Positions 1-13,980 of a stretch of 64,000 bases of DNA are shown here, one piece after another. The notes beneath the pieces were generated by a model that had not been told where the DNA came from, ran no database searches, and saw nothing but the letters and a program-made list of their open reading frames with translations. This DNA comes from Climacteris rufus. Lineage: Eukaryota; Chordata; Aves; Passeriformes; Climacteridae. The DNA lies in NCBI GenBank assembly GCA_013398175.1, contig VZRZ01006183.1, positions 870,139 through 934,138 on the forward strand. The letters are read 5' to 3'. Each line of letters starts with the position of its first letter. Position 1 is the first letter of the stretch. Position numbers and translations under genes: made by a program.

Positions 1-3000
1 TTTTCATTCATTTGATAATACTGTTGTTATGTTGTTTTTTCCTAAGGTAAGCTGAAAAAGCAAAATAACATTTTTCACAAAACAAAGTTCAAAAAACAAT
101 TAAAAATATTCTTGTCTTTTGATCATAATTTATCAACTATTAATTATTGTAGTGTCTCCCTCTCTTTCTACATAAAGTGTCTTATACTTATCAAAAACAT
201 CTTAACAGAAAGTTCTACCAACAGAATTCAGAATTGACTATCCTTCTCATGGGATTATCTCTCTCTTTGATATTCAATATATTTTAGATGGGAAATATTG
301 TAGAAAAATTTATTGATCCATTGTATGTAACTGTGAAAGGAAAATACTCAACTCTAATAATCTCATACTATTTGCCATTAATTATACCACAAAAACTAGT
401 TCTAAAGTACTGATCTGACCTTGAAATAGAGAATTTATTTACCCATGTTTAAAAGCTAGGTATCCTCCTAATTGATACAACATTGTTCAAAAAGTCAGTT
501 AAGGGGGATTTTCTGACTGGAGGTTGTTAGCCTTTTTGGTGAGACATAGTGCTACAATTCCTGCAGCAAACAGGGTAATTTTTTTCCTAGATATGTATTC
601 CAGTCAAGCTGAGATCAAAAATCCTGATTATTTTTGGCAAGAGAAACTCTGAAACTTATTGAGTTATTCTGCAAAATTACTTACTGTTTGGCTTCTTGGG
701 ACTTTGCACTGTTTTCATTCAGTGCTCAGCTGGAACCACTTTCCAGGAATTTCTCTCGAAGATTTTATTGCCAGTTTAATCTCTAGTTCTTTCCTTTTTC
801 TTGTTTTCCTGTGATCCTATTTTCCACAATAGTTAATAAATTATTTACATTTTTTCTTTTTTAATTTGTGTAACAGAGATTCTACGACCAATCAGAAGCA
901 CCACGATTGTTCTTTGCATCGGGATCTACTTGTCTCTTAGGGGTGGATATTAATGCCATGTCTGGGAATCAATTTATGTTTAGAATTGCTGCTTTATGAA
1001 TTTGGCTGTCTCATACAAAAGAAGAAATTATTGAGTCCCCTTATACGCAGCCTTACCTAATGCTTAATGTTTAAAGCAAATGTCTTTTTTCTTTCCTTCT
1101 GCCATTCCTTTTCTTTATGTTTCAAATCCACAATATCTGTTAGATAGATTTTTATGGCAGAAGTTAATTTCTCCTCTGATAATAGTAAAAACATGAGCTT
1201 AATCCCTTCTTTAAGCTATGTTTAGAGTTTATTTGTAGTACCAAACTGAAAAACCTGTATTTATAACCTGAAGGAACTGCAGATAGAATTAAGTTGGGTG
1301 AGTTACCATGCTGTTTTGATAGCGGACAATATTTGGTGAAATGGTGGGACAGACTGCTATTTTGCGAGCTGCCACATCAAAGCGTAGTGGCTTTCCTCTC
1401 TACTGTTAAAAGGAACTGATGGGAATTGGAGAATGATATACAGCATTCTTAATTCAGGCCTTTGAAAGCTGGATAGTCTCAACCTATTAATAAAAAAAGA
1501 ATATTGTGACCATATGTCTCATCTGTCCAATATTTGGCTTCAAAATCATGTGATGCTACATACATAGGCTGCATTCATGTATCTGGGAATTGCCAGTGGT
1601 CATAAAATAATAACATTTTTCTTACTCTAAAATGCCACATCAGAAGAGGCTGACTGCAACTTAACAATAACGATTTTTTTTAATTCTTACAAAAATTTGT
1701 GCTGATTGTGAGATATTCTACTTTCACTTTTTTTAAATGCATTTTTCTATCATTTATATGTACCTTGCTACAATGATAATCTGTAGCACTACTGAAGCAT
1801 GTTCAATTACAATAGTGAATACTAATTTATCATAGTCTCATTCCAAAATAAGTGAATAGTCAGATAAAATCCCAAAGGTCAGGGAACAAAGTGAAACAGA
1901 CCACCTGGTCCTGGGGCTGCATGGGGGAAATGGTCTCTCAATTAGAGACACTTAAGGTGGGAAAAAGATGTTCCTGAAGTGATCAGTAGGACATCATGCT
2001 GTTGTGAGGCTTGTAAGGTAGATACTGCTAAGATAGGAGAGGAAAATGAATGGAGTCCTGCCCATGTGAGATGGTGAATCTGGATAGATTTGTAGGGATA
2101 CCACAGAATCTGAACACAATCCAAATTTTAGATTGTTTCTGTGCAAATTTGCAGCATCTGCTAGAGTTGGTGCAGATCCAAAGACTGAACTGGATCCCAG
2201 TCTGGTGCCCATTTCATGAACGAAATGAGATGGGATTGACAACAGAAATCTGACTTGGAGGGGAAAAGCATATATTCTGCCATTGATTTGTACATGCTGT
2301 ACCAGAGCTGAGCACATAAGCAGGACTGCATTCCACCTTTACAACCCTTCTTTCCTGATTCCAAAACAATGAGGAAATTCTTCCAATCTCTGACATAAAC
2401 TAATGCAGATTAATTATAGGTCTACCCCTGGGTTTTATTTCTCACTAGGAAGGTGGTTTTGTGGACAAGCATTAGCTGAGCAGGTTCTTTAAATACACTA
2501 TTTCTCTGGCCCTCTTCCGACCTGAATTTTAAGTACAGATCTGTCTTGCTAATGCTGTGCCGTTTAAGTGAGCCTTGTGCTGGGGCAAATACCTAGTATC
2601 TTTTTTCTCCTTCCTAATTTATTGCAGAGTGCATGGCAGGAGAATCAGAACCTTCATTTTGGGAACAGAGTGCCTTTGATTTGAAAAATTTCAGAGGGAA
2701 CCCAACTCTAAGTTATTCATTTCAAGAATGGCTTGTTCCTGGAAAGTGTACGTGCTGTTCATTGACCAGAGCATGATTCAAGTATCAAGCCAGTGTGTGG
2801 TTTGAAATGTTTGCCCTCCCAAGGGCTGGACATGCTGGAGTACATGCTGCTGGTTATTATCTGTAATCTAAGTCAGACTGCAGTTGTGCAACTACTATAC
2901 CAGGAAAGTGACCTCTCCGTCCAGCGCTATATAGCTTTACAGTTACTGCATTAACCTTGTGAAACAAAGATGATTAACCTGTCTGACCTTACCAGCCACA

Positions 3001-3831
3001 TATGAAATCTTCATACAGTTGAGCTCTTTTAGACTGACTGTTCAATCTGGGAGTGTGGCAAATGGTGATGGGTGCCCCAGAGCCCAGTTCACATTCACCA
3101 CACTTGGGAGTTTGGCCAAACCCCAGCCTGACCCAGTGATAGCAGTGTCTGCTGGCTCATTGTCTCCTGCCAGTGACAAGTTGTCTGTTCTCCTGCCGCT
3201 CTTTGTTGATCACGTGTTCTTGTCTCAACACAAGTATTACAACTGCACTGCTTGCAAGCAAGTTGTGGCCTGTGGGTTAAAGACTTGCCACCCTTGTTCT
3301 ATGAAAGAGGAGAAAGTGAAAAATGGAAGTGCTTTCTAGGGGTTGGAAAGGCAGTTTCAGTTCTGCTGAGGGTGCAAATGTAAAAATGTGTACCAATCTT
3401 CAGGGAAAACAGAATTGTCAAAATTTTCCTTGATAGAAACACAAAAGTAGTTTTGTGTAAATATTGTCCTAAAACTACATGTGAAATATTTTTGCATGGC
3501 ATAATTATATATAAATATGTAAAAAATATTGTAGGTTCATATAACATTTTATACTTTGTAGTATGTATTGGCTGTAATGGATATATTGGTTTATGAAAAA
3601 TTTAGAGTTTGTAGTAAAAACATATTTACTCTGTAAAAGCACTACTAAAAAGCTGTCCCTGTCTAGAAGTTGCAATATATTCACTATTTATAGCTCTACA
3701 CAATTTTATTTATTTTGCATTATCTGCCACCTATATCCTAATGAAAGAAAAAAGGGAAATACTTTGTCTCTGGAAGTTTAACACAAATACACACTTCTTT
3801 CGGGAAGGAAGAGAAATTCTCGCACTATATA

Positions 3832-3879
3832 TTCTTTTCTCTTTTATTTTCTTCTTTCTTTTACTTTCTTCTCCTTTCT
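3832..3879 (+). repeat. Polypyrimidine tract
   Basis: A run of 48 bases of C and T on the plus strand, interrupted by only two purines (3846 and 3863). It is low-complexity sequence. Mirror-like pyrimidine tracts can form triplex DNA or act as polypyrimidine signals, but nothing nearby indicates a function. Confidence 0.8.
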
Positions 3880-4827
3880 GTACTTCATCTCTCAAGCATT
3901 GTTATCTTACAATCGCCAAAGAAATTTTGTCATGTAGATAATACCAATTTGTCTTCAATAGCAGGTGTTGACTTCCATAAGTTTGCAGTTCCTCAAGCAA
4001 ATGGCATATAATGTTGTTTCACAATTTAAGGTTGGGGGAAGAAGAATAGACAACTCACAAGTTGTATTTATATGTTTTAGAGTAATAAATATATTAAACA
4101 TTTCCATACCATTGGAAGTATATCAGAGTTGTAAGTGCTCTGAGCTGCTAAAAATTAAGTCCATATAGCCATAAAGCTCTGAAAGAATGTATTGCATACT
4201 AATAAGATTCTTTCTCTGGCAGATTTGTATTTGGGGGCAGGGATGTGGAGAGGGGTCTTTTTTCTTAGAGAAAATTACTTATTTTCCAAGTAATGTTGCA
4301 TATTTAGAATGACTGAGAATGGTTTTTATAAAGTTATTTTTTTTGCCAACACTGTTTTTGGCATGCTTCTAAATTCCATTTAGTAATACTAGGAATAATA
4401 CATACTGGGAAAGGCAAAGGGGTGGAATGAGGTTTCACAGAGGGTACTAGTAAACCATTCTAAACTGATTTGGAAGATGAAGGAATTTAACACTTTATAG
4501 ATAAACTTTATAAAGATAAATAGTAGCTATAAGAAAAGTTCAAAATAGCAACAGATATAGTCAGCGAACACAGACTGGATGATAAGACAGTGTGATACAG
4601 TGATAATAGAATGCATATTGTGTAATGTTCAGAGCTAAGTTTTATCCAGATCATCTTTCACCTTCTTATACCTGTCCAGATTTAGGGAATGATACCGTAG
4701 ATTGATAGGTATGTGTGTATGCACTACACATGGAAAAGCTTTTTTTTTTTAAAGATGTAAAATACAAACATATCACTAATTGTATGTTGAGTTTCAACAT
4801 GAAAAATTCTCCTTCCAGTAATACATG

Positions 4828-4846
4828 CACACACACACAGAGAGAG
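4828..4846. repeat. Short (CA)n-(GA)n microsatellite
   Basis: Six CA units run directly into a short GA run. The compound dinucleotide repeat is too short to be unusual. Confidence 0.85.
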
Positions 4847-7800
4847 GAAAAAGAAGCTGTTGTAAATGCCGTGGTGTAGTAGCCATTGTGTCATCAAAGT
4901 TTATTCTTGGAAGATACTTGATGAAAGAATACATGTTAACTATCTCTACTCTGCAATTTGCAATATTAGTTTATATTCATAAACTATTGCTATGTGCAGT
5001 TTTATTTACATTGAGGAATACTACTTCTTAGGAGAAAAATGAAGTAAGCTTTCTTACACACAGGAATAAAGAAGCGGGCAAAGCCTTCTTTAATTGATGC
5101 TTACAGGAATTTCAACAAGGAACTCAAAAGCTACATAGACTTGATTTTATGTACATTGGATCTTAGAGTTATTAAAGTCTGTAAAACTAAAATTCAGAGG
5201 CTGAGTTTTTGAAATAGAAAAAAACTGCATTTGATTTGATTTAGATGTCTGTAAAGCCAACTGTAGCCACATCTATCGTGGGAATCGAATGTGAAATATT
5301 TTCATTACTAATCTGGTGTTGATGGAAATCTTTTATGATTTTGGCATGCCTACTGTCAGATTAAAAAGCATGAATATAGTAAGAAGAATGGGTTTATTAT
5401 TTGTTTCTGTTTCCTTGTCTGTCTATAAGTGTCTCCACGCAACTATCCTATTAATATCATGACAGTGTAATTGGGTAACCAAAGATGTCTGCCTGATTTT
5501 AAAATCTCTCTAATAATCAAGGTGAGGCCAAATTGCAAACTCTTGTGCCCACAAATACTTTGGGGCAAACAAATTTGAAAGTGTAGAATGTGATATCCAT
5601 ATGTTGTGTTAAATTAAATAGTCAGCTTTGACCTGTCTAGTATAGACATAAATTATATCTTTGGCAGCAGGTCTTGTCAAAATTTATCTGACTGAAGATT
5701 CTTTGTTATCAGAACAGCATCTAGTTTTTAGGTAGGACAATGGATGTTTAATGCTGGTCATTTCTATATTTACCAGCCACCTCACCCTGTCTGCTGGTAC
5801 TCCCACAATGACCATTCCCAAAAGCAGTGTTTTTTTCCAGACTGTCAAGTGTTTAATCATTTAGCATACATAAAGCAGAGGTTCTGTTTCCAGAAGTTTA
5901 TGATAAAGAGAAAATGTGGAAATACTCTTACTTCATAGGATATGCTGGAAGTATCTAAAATGTTCTAAACCCATCTCATCTCTGCTCTACAAGCAGTGGA
6001 GAGCTACTGGACAGCATTTTGGTTAACAGCCATTGCAAGATTTAGCATGTGATCATTGTGTTTTTCATAGAAACTTGGCAGAATGTGTCAAATTCCTCTC
6101 ATTCTCTTACTCTCACTTCCTTTTTTCCATACTTTTGTACTGTATATGCCATATCCCATTTCAGAACAGCAGTGAGTGATTTCAGACATTTCTCAGGGAT
6201 TATCACACTTCATGAGCAGCTGTACATCCAAGGCATCTAAAAATGCCCCAGAAATGCTTTGTTTGAAGTATCTTGCTGCTAAAATGGGGTAGACGTACTC
6301 CATCTCACCTCCTACCTGTTGAAACAGGCAGATATTGAAAAGAGACGAAACAATAGATTTGTTCCTGTTCACAGTAGAGAATCAAAGCAGCACAAAAAAT
6401 TGGACCTGATTTATGGGCTTGTTCGCTCTCTGAGTTCCTGTTAACTTTGGGGAGTAGGAGGGGTAAGATTCATTTACACTTCACAGTGTATATTCAGCTT
6501 CTTTCAGTAAGCAGCTGTCACAGACAGCTATAGTTTGCTGTTTGGCTCTAAAGTGCAGTTGATTGCAAGAGTAATATAAATCTCCATTTTTACGTGCTAC
6601 TGGGAAACCATGAAGGGGTCATTTAAAGACTCTAATATATGCGGTTTAGGTTTGTGTCACATGCATTTATCAGAAGTCCAGTGTAGTGGAAAAACTTCCC
6701 CTCCTGAATTGTTTTCCTGAGATTTATTGAAAGAGGCCTAAAGTACCAGGATGTACTTCAGAGGTTAGTTCTATATTAGTGACTGAGGCTTACTGCAGAT
6801 GGAGATGAGACATGGCATTTTGCACCAGGGGGAATCCCTGCTTTTACGGCTTTGCATCCCAGTGTTGGTCTGAGTTAACTCCTCTACTGGTTCCCTTTCT
6901 TATATTTGGCCTTTTCCATTATGAAGGCATGATGTGAGAAAATCACAAAAAGTATGCTCCTCTTCAGGCACACCCGTTTTCTGCTATGCTTATATGGATG
7001 ATTTTAATGATGCCATATACAATGTTGCATAATGCGCTTGTTAATTATTATCTCAAACTGTAAACACAAGATGACTGGTTCTATTGTATCCTCTATCTGC
7101 AAAGTGGAGGGTTTGTGTAAGTTGGCACAGATTTTGGCCCTAAATCAGATTTTTTTTTTTACTTCAAAAACTATAATGAAAATATTTGTATATTTTCTCT
7201 GTTTGTGCAATGTCCAGCACAGTGAAGCCCCCTTTTCCTTAAGGCAGTGTCTCAATAGAAATAGTAAATAACAATAGAAGTAAAAGGCTTTTTCAATATT
7301 GTATGATCCCTGCAAGCACTCTCTCTGCCTGAAAGCGCTCAGTCACTTGCAGCAGACTGACTTGACTATTGTAAACATAATGGGAAAATAGCCTTGTTTT
7401 CTGGTTACGCCATGAGCTTTCTAATCCAGTGGCCCTTTTTCACCTTAATTTCATCCCTCTCCTAGTATAAATCAAATTTTCTTGCTCAGACACCATCTTA
7501 TCTTTGTCTTAAAAATTCAATTTGTACCAGAAACTTTGTATAGCTTATATCATAAAGGCCTCTCACAAACTTCACAGCTACATCCTGAGAATTGGAAAAG
7601 TAGAAAAACATTCCTGCTTGACGTGTATGTGAAAATGAGAACTCATATTTTCTCCCTCCATCATGTTTTTATGAAGTGACACAGTCTTTTGTTATGTTTC
7701 CCTCTTCTACATTACAAAACTATTCAAAAATTGTCAAGATATGGGCACAATATTTTCTCCTTTTTAGCAAGGAAGGATGATCAAAGAATGCAGCAATATC

Positions 7801-8842
7801 TTTTATGTTGCATAAGAATGTTCTTGCTAGAGTGAATTTTACTAATTTCTGTACCTATAGAGGCCAGGTTTAGAATACCCATCAGGAAAACCATTTCCCA
7901 TCACTGAGTAAAAGGCAAGAGTGATTTTTTTTTTCCCCTTGTGAATGGGCATTTGCTTGTAGATGTCCCTGTACACCCAAAAGTCTACAGTTCCCTGGTA
8001 TAATATGTAGCAGAGAAATGTGGATACAAGGAAAGGGATAAATAAAACAGAATGAAAACCAGCACGGAAAAGAACGTAAGGAGCAGGGAGTGGTGAGAGC
8101 TTCTCTGTTTACCTCTTTAGTACCTCATGGAGGTAACTCCATTACTTCCTGACACCTGTGCTGGAAAATAGCCCACTGTCACCTGCTCTATGTAGAAAAG
8201 ACCAGTCATTTGCCTATTCTAAAGCTCAGTTTTCCACACTGCTGGACTTTAGGAGACCACTGACTTGCAAGTTTAAGGTCAGTCAGCATAAGCTTTTCTG
8301 ATCTTCTCCATCAAATCTTATTCCTAGTAAGTCCCTACTCCCCTGAAGGAATTCCTTGCTTGGTCAGCCTGGTATGTGATCACCAAAAGAAGATGGCCTA
8401 AGAACCTGTAAAATTCATTTATATTTTAATGAAAACCTTGAAACTTAAAATAGCAATTCAGCTGAAAAACTGTGACTCATAGAAGGACATTTCAATTTGT
8501 CTTTGATTTCTGTACCTTTTTACTACTAGAGCAAATTGTTCTTCTCAATTGCTTGGAGCAATCGGATCCCGGGGAGTGTCAGGGAGACACCTAGAACTGC
8601 ATCAGAACAGAACTCATCTTGCCAAAGTGACTTCGTGGATCATTTGCTCGTGTTAGGCAGCAAGGAGCACATCAATTCTCCTGTTGCCCACAAAGCCCGA
8701 AAGATTGCTGGGGTATAGACAATGTGATTGATTCCTTGTCTTTATATTTATGGGTAAAGGAATTGGAGTTGTCTTCCCTTATGGAAAATTGATCCTCTCT
8801 TTTAATATCATCTGCAAACAACAACTGTTGTATAACAATTTT

Positions 8843-8862
8843 GGGGATGGGGATGGGGATGG
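8843..8862 (+). repeat. GGGGAT hexamer tandem repeat
   Basis: Three perfect copies of GGGGAT followed by GG. The plus strand is a G-run array with 2-base spacers. The unit is not the vertebrate telomere hexamer. Confidence 0.9.
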
Positions 8863-11725
8863 TATAGTGGTTTAGGATTTTGCTGGTTCTACTATCTGCT
8901 ATGCAAAGCTATACCATAACATTCCTGGGAGCTCTTTCAGAAGCAGTTTGATCCACCTGGCCCCATACTGAAATACTGTGTGGTGATGAGAGGCCACTGT
9001 CAAGGCCAATGCCATTCCAGAATCTGTGCAGCTGCTGCCTTTGGGAATGCTGGTAAAACACCTACTGTCTTGGGAACACATGAGCAGCCAGGCCATTGTC
9101 TTGACAGCCTTGTGTCTTAGCCTCAGGAAGAGCTGAAATATTGCTGACATAGGCTATTAATGGATAAAATGCATGTGAACTTTATAGATCAGTCTGCTGT
9201 GTAATGCCCCAGGGCAAAAATGAGCAAGAAGCACTTTAGAAAATAAAAGAGGGGAGGGGAATGGGAGACAATGGATCAAGCCAAGTGGGGTCTGTACGTT
9301 GTATTTTTACTGGCAAAAACAGAGCTATAGTCTTTTTCAAAGCTGCAGAGTTCTCGACTTACTGTGAATAACTCTTGGATCAAGCTATCAAAATGCAGTT
9401 TTAAAAAGTCAAGAGATTCAGGATATGGAAAATATTATGGCATATACCAGACAATCCCAAGATTTGTTTTAAAACTTCAGGGTCCTATAAACAGACTCTT
9501 CTGCCTTTTTGATATTTGTACTCTAAAACTAAGTGTCTGTGAAAGATATGGGACATGACTTTAGTGTTTATCTGTCTCAATTTTTATCCTGCTTCTGTGA
9601 TTTCAATATCACTTTATCACTGCAGCTATTAGTAAATTCTTGTTTTTATGTAATTATATGTTCCATTTTTTTTTCAGTACTACATTCCCTGTCTTGAAAT
9701 ATTTCTTCAGAGGAAAAGGGATCTTCTGAAAAGCAGTAAAATTTTTTGTATAACAATCAAGTAATTTATGTAGTTTTGGTTTTTTTTATTTCATTAACTG
9801 AAAGGGAGGGGAGAAGAAGAAAACCTCTTTAGCCTTAAGATACATAGGAAAATGTGTTGGTGTAAGTATTTTAATAGAAATACACAGAAGAAGCCAGAAG
9901 TATTTGGTAGTGGTAAAGAAGAGTATCAAACAGGAAACAACCCATCTCTGTGTTTGCACTCTGTTAAGGCTAAGGAATTTTTTTACCATATTACTATTTA
10001 AACAAAATAAAGTTTAAAAAATGCATGTAATATATCTCAGCCTGAGAGCCAAATAGCCATTTCACATATACTTATTCATACCAGTTCCATTTTGGCCAAT
10101 GGGAATACAGTGGTGTGGGATCAGTTCTTGGTTTGTCAAAGTCAGTCATCTAAACAGTATGTAAAAATCATACATTTGCAAGGAGAGACAATCCCTTAAT
10201 TGCTAGCAGAGGCTGGTGACATCTGAAAGTGGACAGGCAAAACTGTCACAGGTCCAAGACCAGAGCCAGTTCAGAGCATCTGGTAAAGATCACAGAGTGT
10301 TAAACTGCCTGTGCCTGTTGCATCTGCCTGTGACAGAGAGCCTTGTCTGTTAACTGGAATCCTGCGTATCAAGTTGCACAAACAAATGCAGATTTTAAGA
10401 TAACTTATAAGGTGGCCACTTTGCAAGCTCCATTCTCTGTCTTCAACCTCACTGCAGTATCAAACATTCCAGGGGACAGGTGGCTATTTTATTTGAACTG
10501 TGTAAAGGCAAATATGTTACTTGGAGTTTCTCCTTTATGCTTTTCTCTATATGTATACATTATTCAGCTGCATAGAAAGATCATCTGTTTTGTGTATCTG
10601 TAAATTATAAGGATAGTATTGAGCAGCAATAGTGTATTTATATCAGAAAAGTTCTCACAGTGTTGCAAGCAAAATTATGAAGCAATGCAAAACACCCTTT
10701 TCAGGTTTTTGGAAAAATCAATTTAGTGAAGCAAATTTAGTGATTCTCTGATTGTAATGACTTTGAAGTAGAGCTTTTTTATAGGAAACAGGTCAGGAAA
10801 TTCACAGCTTAGAAAGACAGATGTATATTTGAATCAGTTTGGCTAATATTCTTCCTATTTTCTGGATTTGTGCTTATGTAGATTATTTTCTAGTTAATAA
10901 AACCACACAATTTACAGATATTAAAGTCTACTACCTTGTTCAGATTTAGTCATCTGCAGGCATAATATATAGTCCCTTTGATAACAGTAAACTGAAGCCA
11001 GATTGAAAACTGGGGCTCAAAATAGTATACCAATATTTCCATGGTAGCTCTTCAAAGTGCCACATTGCAATGTGTTCCTTAGTAAGCCAGCAAGGGATAA
11101 GTAAACTGTGTGTGCAGTAATATTACCTCGGTAATATGTAAAGCCTTTATCAGAGCTTCTGCTGAAGGTCTTTTTTGACATACACCAGGGTCATGTTTCA
11201 GCAATTAAACATCTGAAGAGAGGACTCCAGATGTTTTGGGGTTTTGTACATGTATATATGTGGCTGACTGTGCCCACAGAAGCAGACAGAGCCTGTGCAG
11301 CTTCTGTCTTACAATTAGATTTTGGGGTTCCCTTTTGTTGACATAAACTTAGGAGATGAATGTGAGAGAATCTAGTATTACTCTCAGCTCAGACTGAGGA
11401 GATTTACCAGGCAAAACCTGTAAATCAGGACATTTGTTTAGTTGTGGACTAATTGAAATGCAACAGTAGAGTGTAGTTAGGGTAATGGCCCAACTGTGCC
11501 TACTGTGCTGTGAGAAGAGGTGGCAGCACAGACACGGAATGAGACAGTGCTTAGTCAGACGAACTTCTTTTATCGTATGATCTGTCTTGGTTCATTCAGC
11601 CTCTAAAAATCAGGAAGGTTGCCTGCCATGTACTGCCACTGCTGCCTGCTGCCATGATTGGCTTGTGCCCTGTGCTGAGATGCAAAGACCCCCTCTGCTC
11701 ACTTCTCCAGATCATCTGTGCTGCT

Positions 11726-11752
11726 GGGGCCAGGGGAGGCGGGAGAAAGGGG
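11726..11752 (+). other. Predicted G-quadruplex motif in a GC-rich patch
   Basis: Four G-runs (4, 4, 3 and 4 Gs) are separated by loops of 3, 4 and 5 bases, which satisfies the usual G3+N1-7 quadruplex rule on the plus strand. It sits inside the most GC-rich few hundred bases of the first third of the window. The motif is read directly from the sequence; folding and function are inference. No gene or promoter can be assigned to it. Confidence 0.7.
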
Positions 11753-13980
11753 AGACTAGGAGTTGAACTCTTGCTTGTTGTAGAAGTGTTGGACAAAGTC
11801 CTGAGAAGCAAAGAAGAATTTGGGAAAGCTGGCAGAGTGGCAAGTTAGAGAGCTTCCTCTCTAAACAGGTTGTATCAAACAGAAGCTATTTGTGGCCTTG
11901 ATGTTTTAGAAGTTAAAAACTGGTTGGAGTGGAACTTATATTGAAGCTGCTTGCTGAAAAGCCCTGTCTAATACTTTTTGCTTTATCCGTTTGCTCTGGG
12001 AAAACAATTGCTTCATATGTTATATGGAGATCATCTTTGACAGTATGCTGTTAATGCAGGTCTCAGGGTGGATAGCAGCTGAGGCAAGAATGCTCCATAG
12101 GAGAAGTTACCTCATAACAGCATAACTACATAGTAAGTTTTGTAGTTAGATTTATATGCTGAGAAATTAAGAAATCACTGATATTTCATGCAAGTGTTTC
12201 CAAAGCTTGGATTTAACTGGATCATATTGACTGAGGGAGAAGAAACAGAAATAGCTTTCTAAATCTGGAAAAAACAGGACAGGGCAAGAGTTACAGTAGA
12301 GGAAGAAATTATGTGTGATGCACATGGCATCTGATTTCAATATGATGACTTTTTCTGCCCTCTTTGAATGTGTATCTGGAGTATACCATTTGTTTTAATG
12401 TCCACGGATTGCCCAGTTATTAAATTAAACATGACCTCTCTGTTTCTATCAACTTTAGAAAGAACTGCTGCTTTTGTAACTTTATAGATGGTTTTGTCAA
12501 GTTTATTTATAGCCTATTTATTCAAATAGTTCTTATTATCTTCAAAAGATATTCCCGCAAGTCTGGCACCTTGCAGTAGCTTTGTACCTTTGCTGTAATT
12601 TAAATGAAGAGCTTGCAGATGATTGTTTCTTTTCTGCTCTCTGACATACACTCTTTCTGTCCTTACCCATATCTATTTCTTCCCTGGTATTCTGGCTGCC
12701 AGTTTTAGTTCCTTGGACAGCACTGTGGCCTTTGAAGTCAGAAGAAGAATGTATCTTTCCACATGATCAATAGGCGCTTGGCCACCACATCTCCACAACA
12801 CTATTTTTAAAAATAATTACAGAAGTTTCTCCTGAGAGAGAGGAAAATAAATTCTTGAATGGCTAGGCATTCATCAGATGAGGCTGAGATAAGCAGATGA
12901 AATAGAGAGGCTGCATCAAACTGCTACAGCATTAATTTTTATGCTTTAACATTTTTTGCTAGATGAGTTAACACGTGGCCCATTTGTACTGTGTATTTAG
13001 GGGTTTTTTTATTATTTTAGCATATTCTTCCATTTCTCAGTTGCTAATAACAAGTAGTGAAATGCCTGCCCTTACATTGTAGCTGTTTAAGGTGTACATT
13101 CACGTGGAGACTGGCATACAAAACTTAAGCAGACCCATTTTCTTCAGGGTCAGCTATGGCTGTGACAGCCAAGGATCCACAATCTTAACCTGCCAGTTCA
13201 GGTCAAACACTAATAGTGAGGAGGTTTTAGGGGACTAAGAGGCAGATGCAAACTCGGGGAAGGAGTGGAGGCAGCATGAGAAAAATTAAGATGGGGCTCA
13301 TTTAAAGAAAAAAATCTCTAGTTTGTGTGAGATTCAGAGTACAGACAGAGCTGGCAGTGAAGGCCTGACTGATGGACAAATTAGAAAAAATGGGCACATT
13401 GTTGGAATGCCTCCACATGGTAATAGCTGGTAAATAGGGAATGAGTTATCTATGTCTACTAAAAAATTACCACAATTGATATCACACTTTTCCTGCTGTA
13501 CGTACGTGTAGTGATGCACTGAAAATGCAGAGCAATTATGACTGCAATGTATCTTTTCAGAGAGGGCTACAGATGGACAAATTTACTAGAGAGACGTATA
13601 ATGCAGCTATGACCTGCTTGAACGGCAACAAGATCATATGTTGCATACACCTAATAAAATACATGTTCTTTTTCTTTTGTATTAATAACATTTAGCTGAA
13701 TAAAATGTACTAATCATAAATTAGATTTTTCCTATTTTACATAATTCTTGTTTATTTCATTTAATGCAGGCTGGAGAGATCATATGTTCATACTCTGACA
13801 ATTTAAAAACTATGCAGTTTTCAGTGTAACTGTTTAGTAGAAATAAGGAGTCTAGTCAAGAATTACTATAAGGATGAATAAGACTACAGTGAGGACTGTC
13901 AAAATGTTTGTAATAATGAGGAAGCAGCAGGAATATGTGGGATAGTGGAACAGAAAAAGAAGAAGAAACATGGCAGTTAA

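Larger units (their letters stand above)
1..7000. other. Non-coding AT-rich DNA, no gene seen
   Basis: No reading frame here resembles a known protein. The longest open stretches (around 2.0-2.4 kb on both strands and 2.97-3.34 kb on the plus strand) are short, have no plausible homology and overlap in several frames, as expected by chance. The block from about 1.86 to 2.40 kb and the one from about 2.98 to 3.31 kb are less AT-rich than their surroundings. Simple-sequence content is a pyrimidine run near 3.83 kb, an 11-T run at 4740 and a short CA/AG microsatellite at 4828. No CpG island or promoter signature is visible. Confidence 0.65.
7000..13980. other. Non-coding DNA, no gene seen
   Basis: No supported coding region. 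Open stretches of 60-86 codons occur on both strands without recognisable domains. The segment from about 11.50 to 11.83 kb is clearly more GC-rich than its flanks and is open in opposite frames on the two strands (11596-11811 minus, 11654-11848 plus), which is a compositional effect, not evidence of genes. Near 7.10-7.15 kb a phrase ending in tttggccc loosely resembles the end of an old amniote repeat, but too little remains to call. An 11-T run lies at 7150. Confidence 0.6.

Noticed and set aside
1942..2396. Several overlapping open frames on both strands, suggesting a decayed transposon gene
   Set aside because: The translated pieces resemble no transposase or reverse transcriptase I know, and openness in several frames at once is a composition effect.
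2974..3339. About 120 open codons with two CxxC pairs (NCTACK and CHPC region) suggesting a zinc-binding motif
   Set aside because: The cysteines are few, the spacing matches no known zinc-finger family, and the only early start would be a TTG. A chance frame in a less AT-rich patch.
11500..11830. Avian retroviral LTR
   Set aside because: GC-rich patch and a cttcttttatcg phrase, but no matching terminal repeats, primer-binding site or paired copy in the window.
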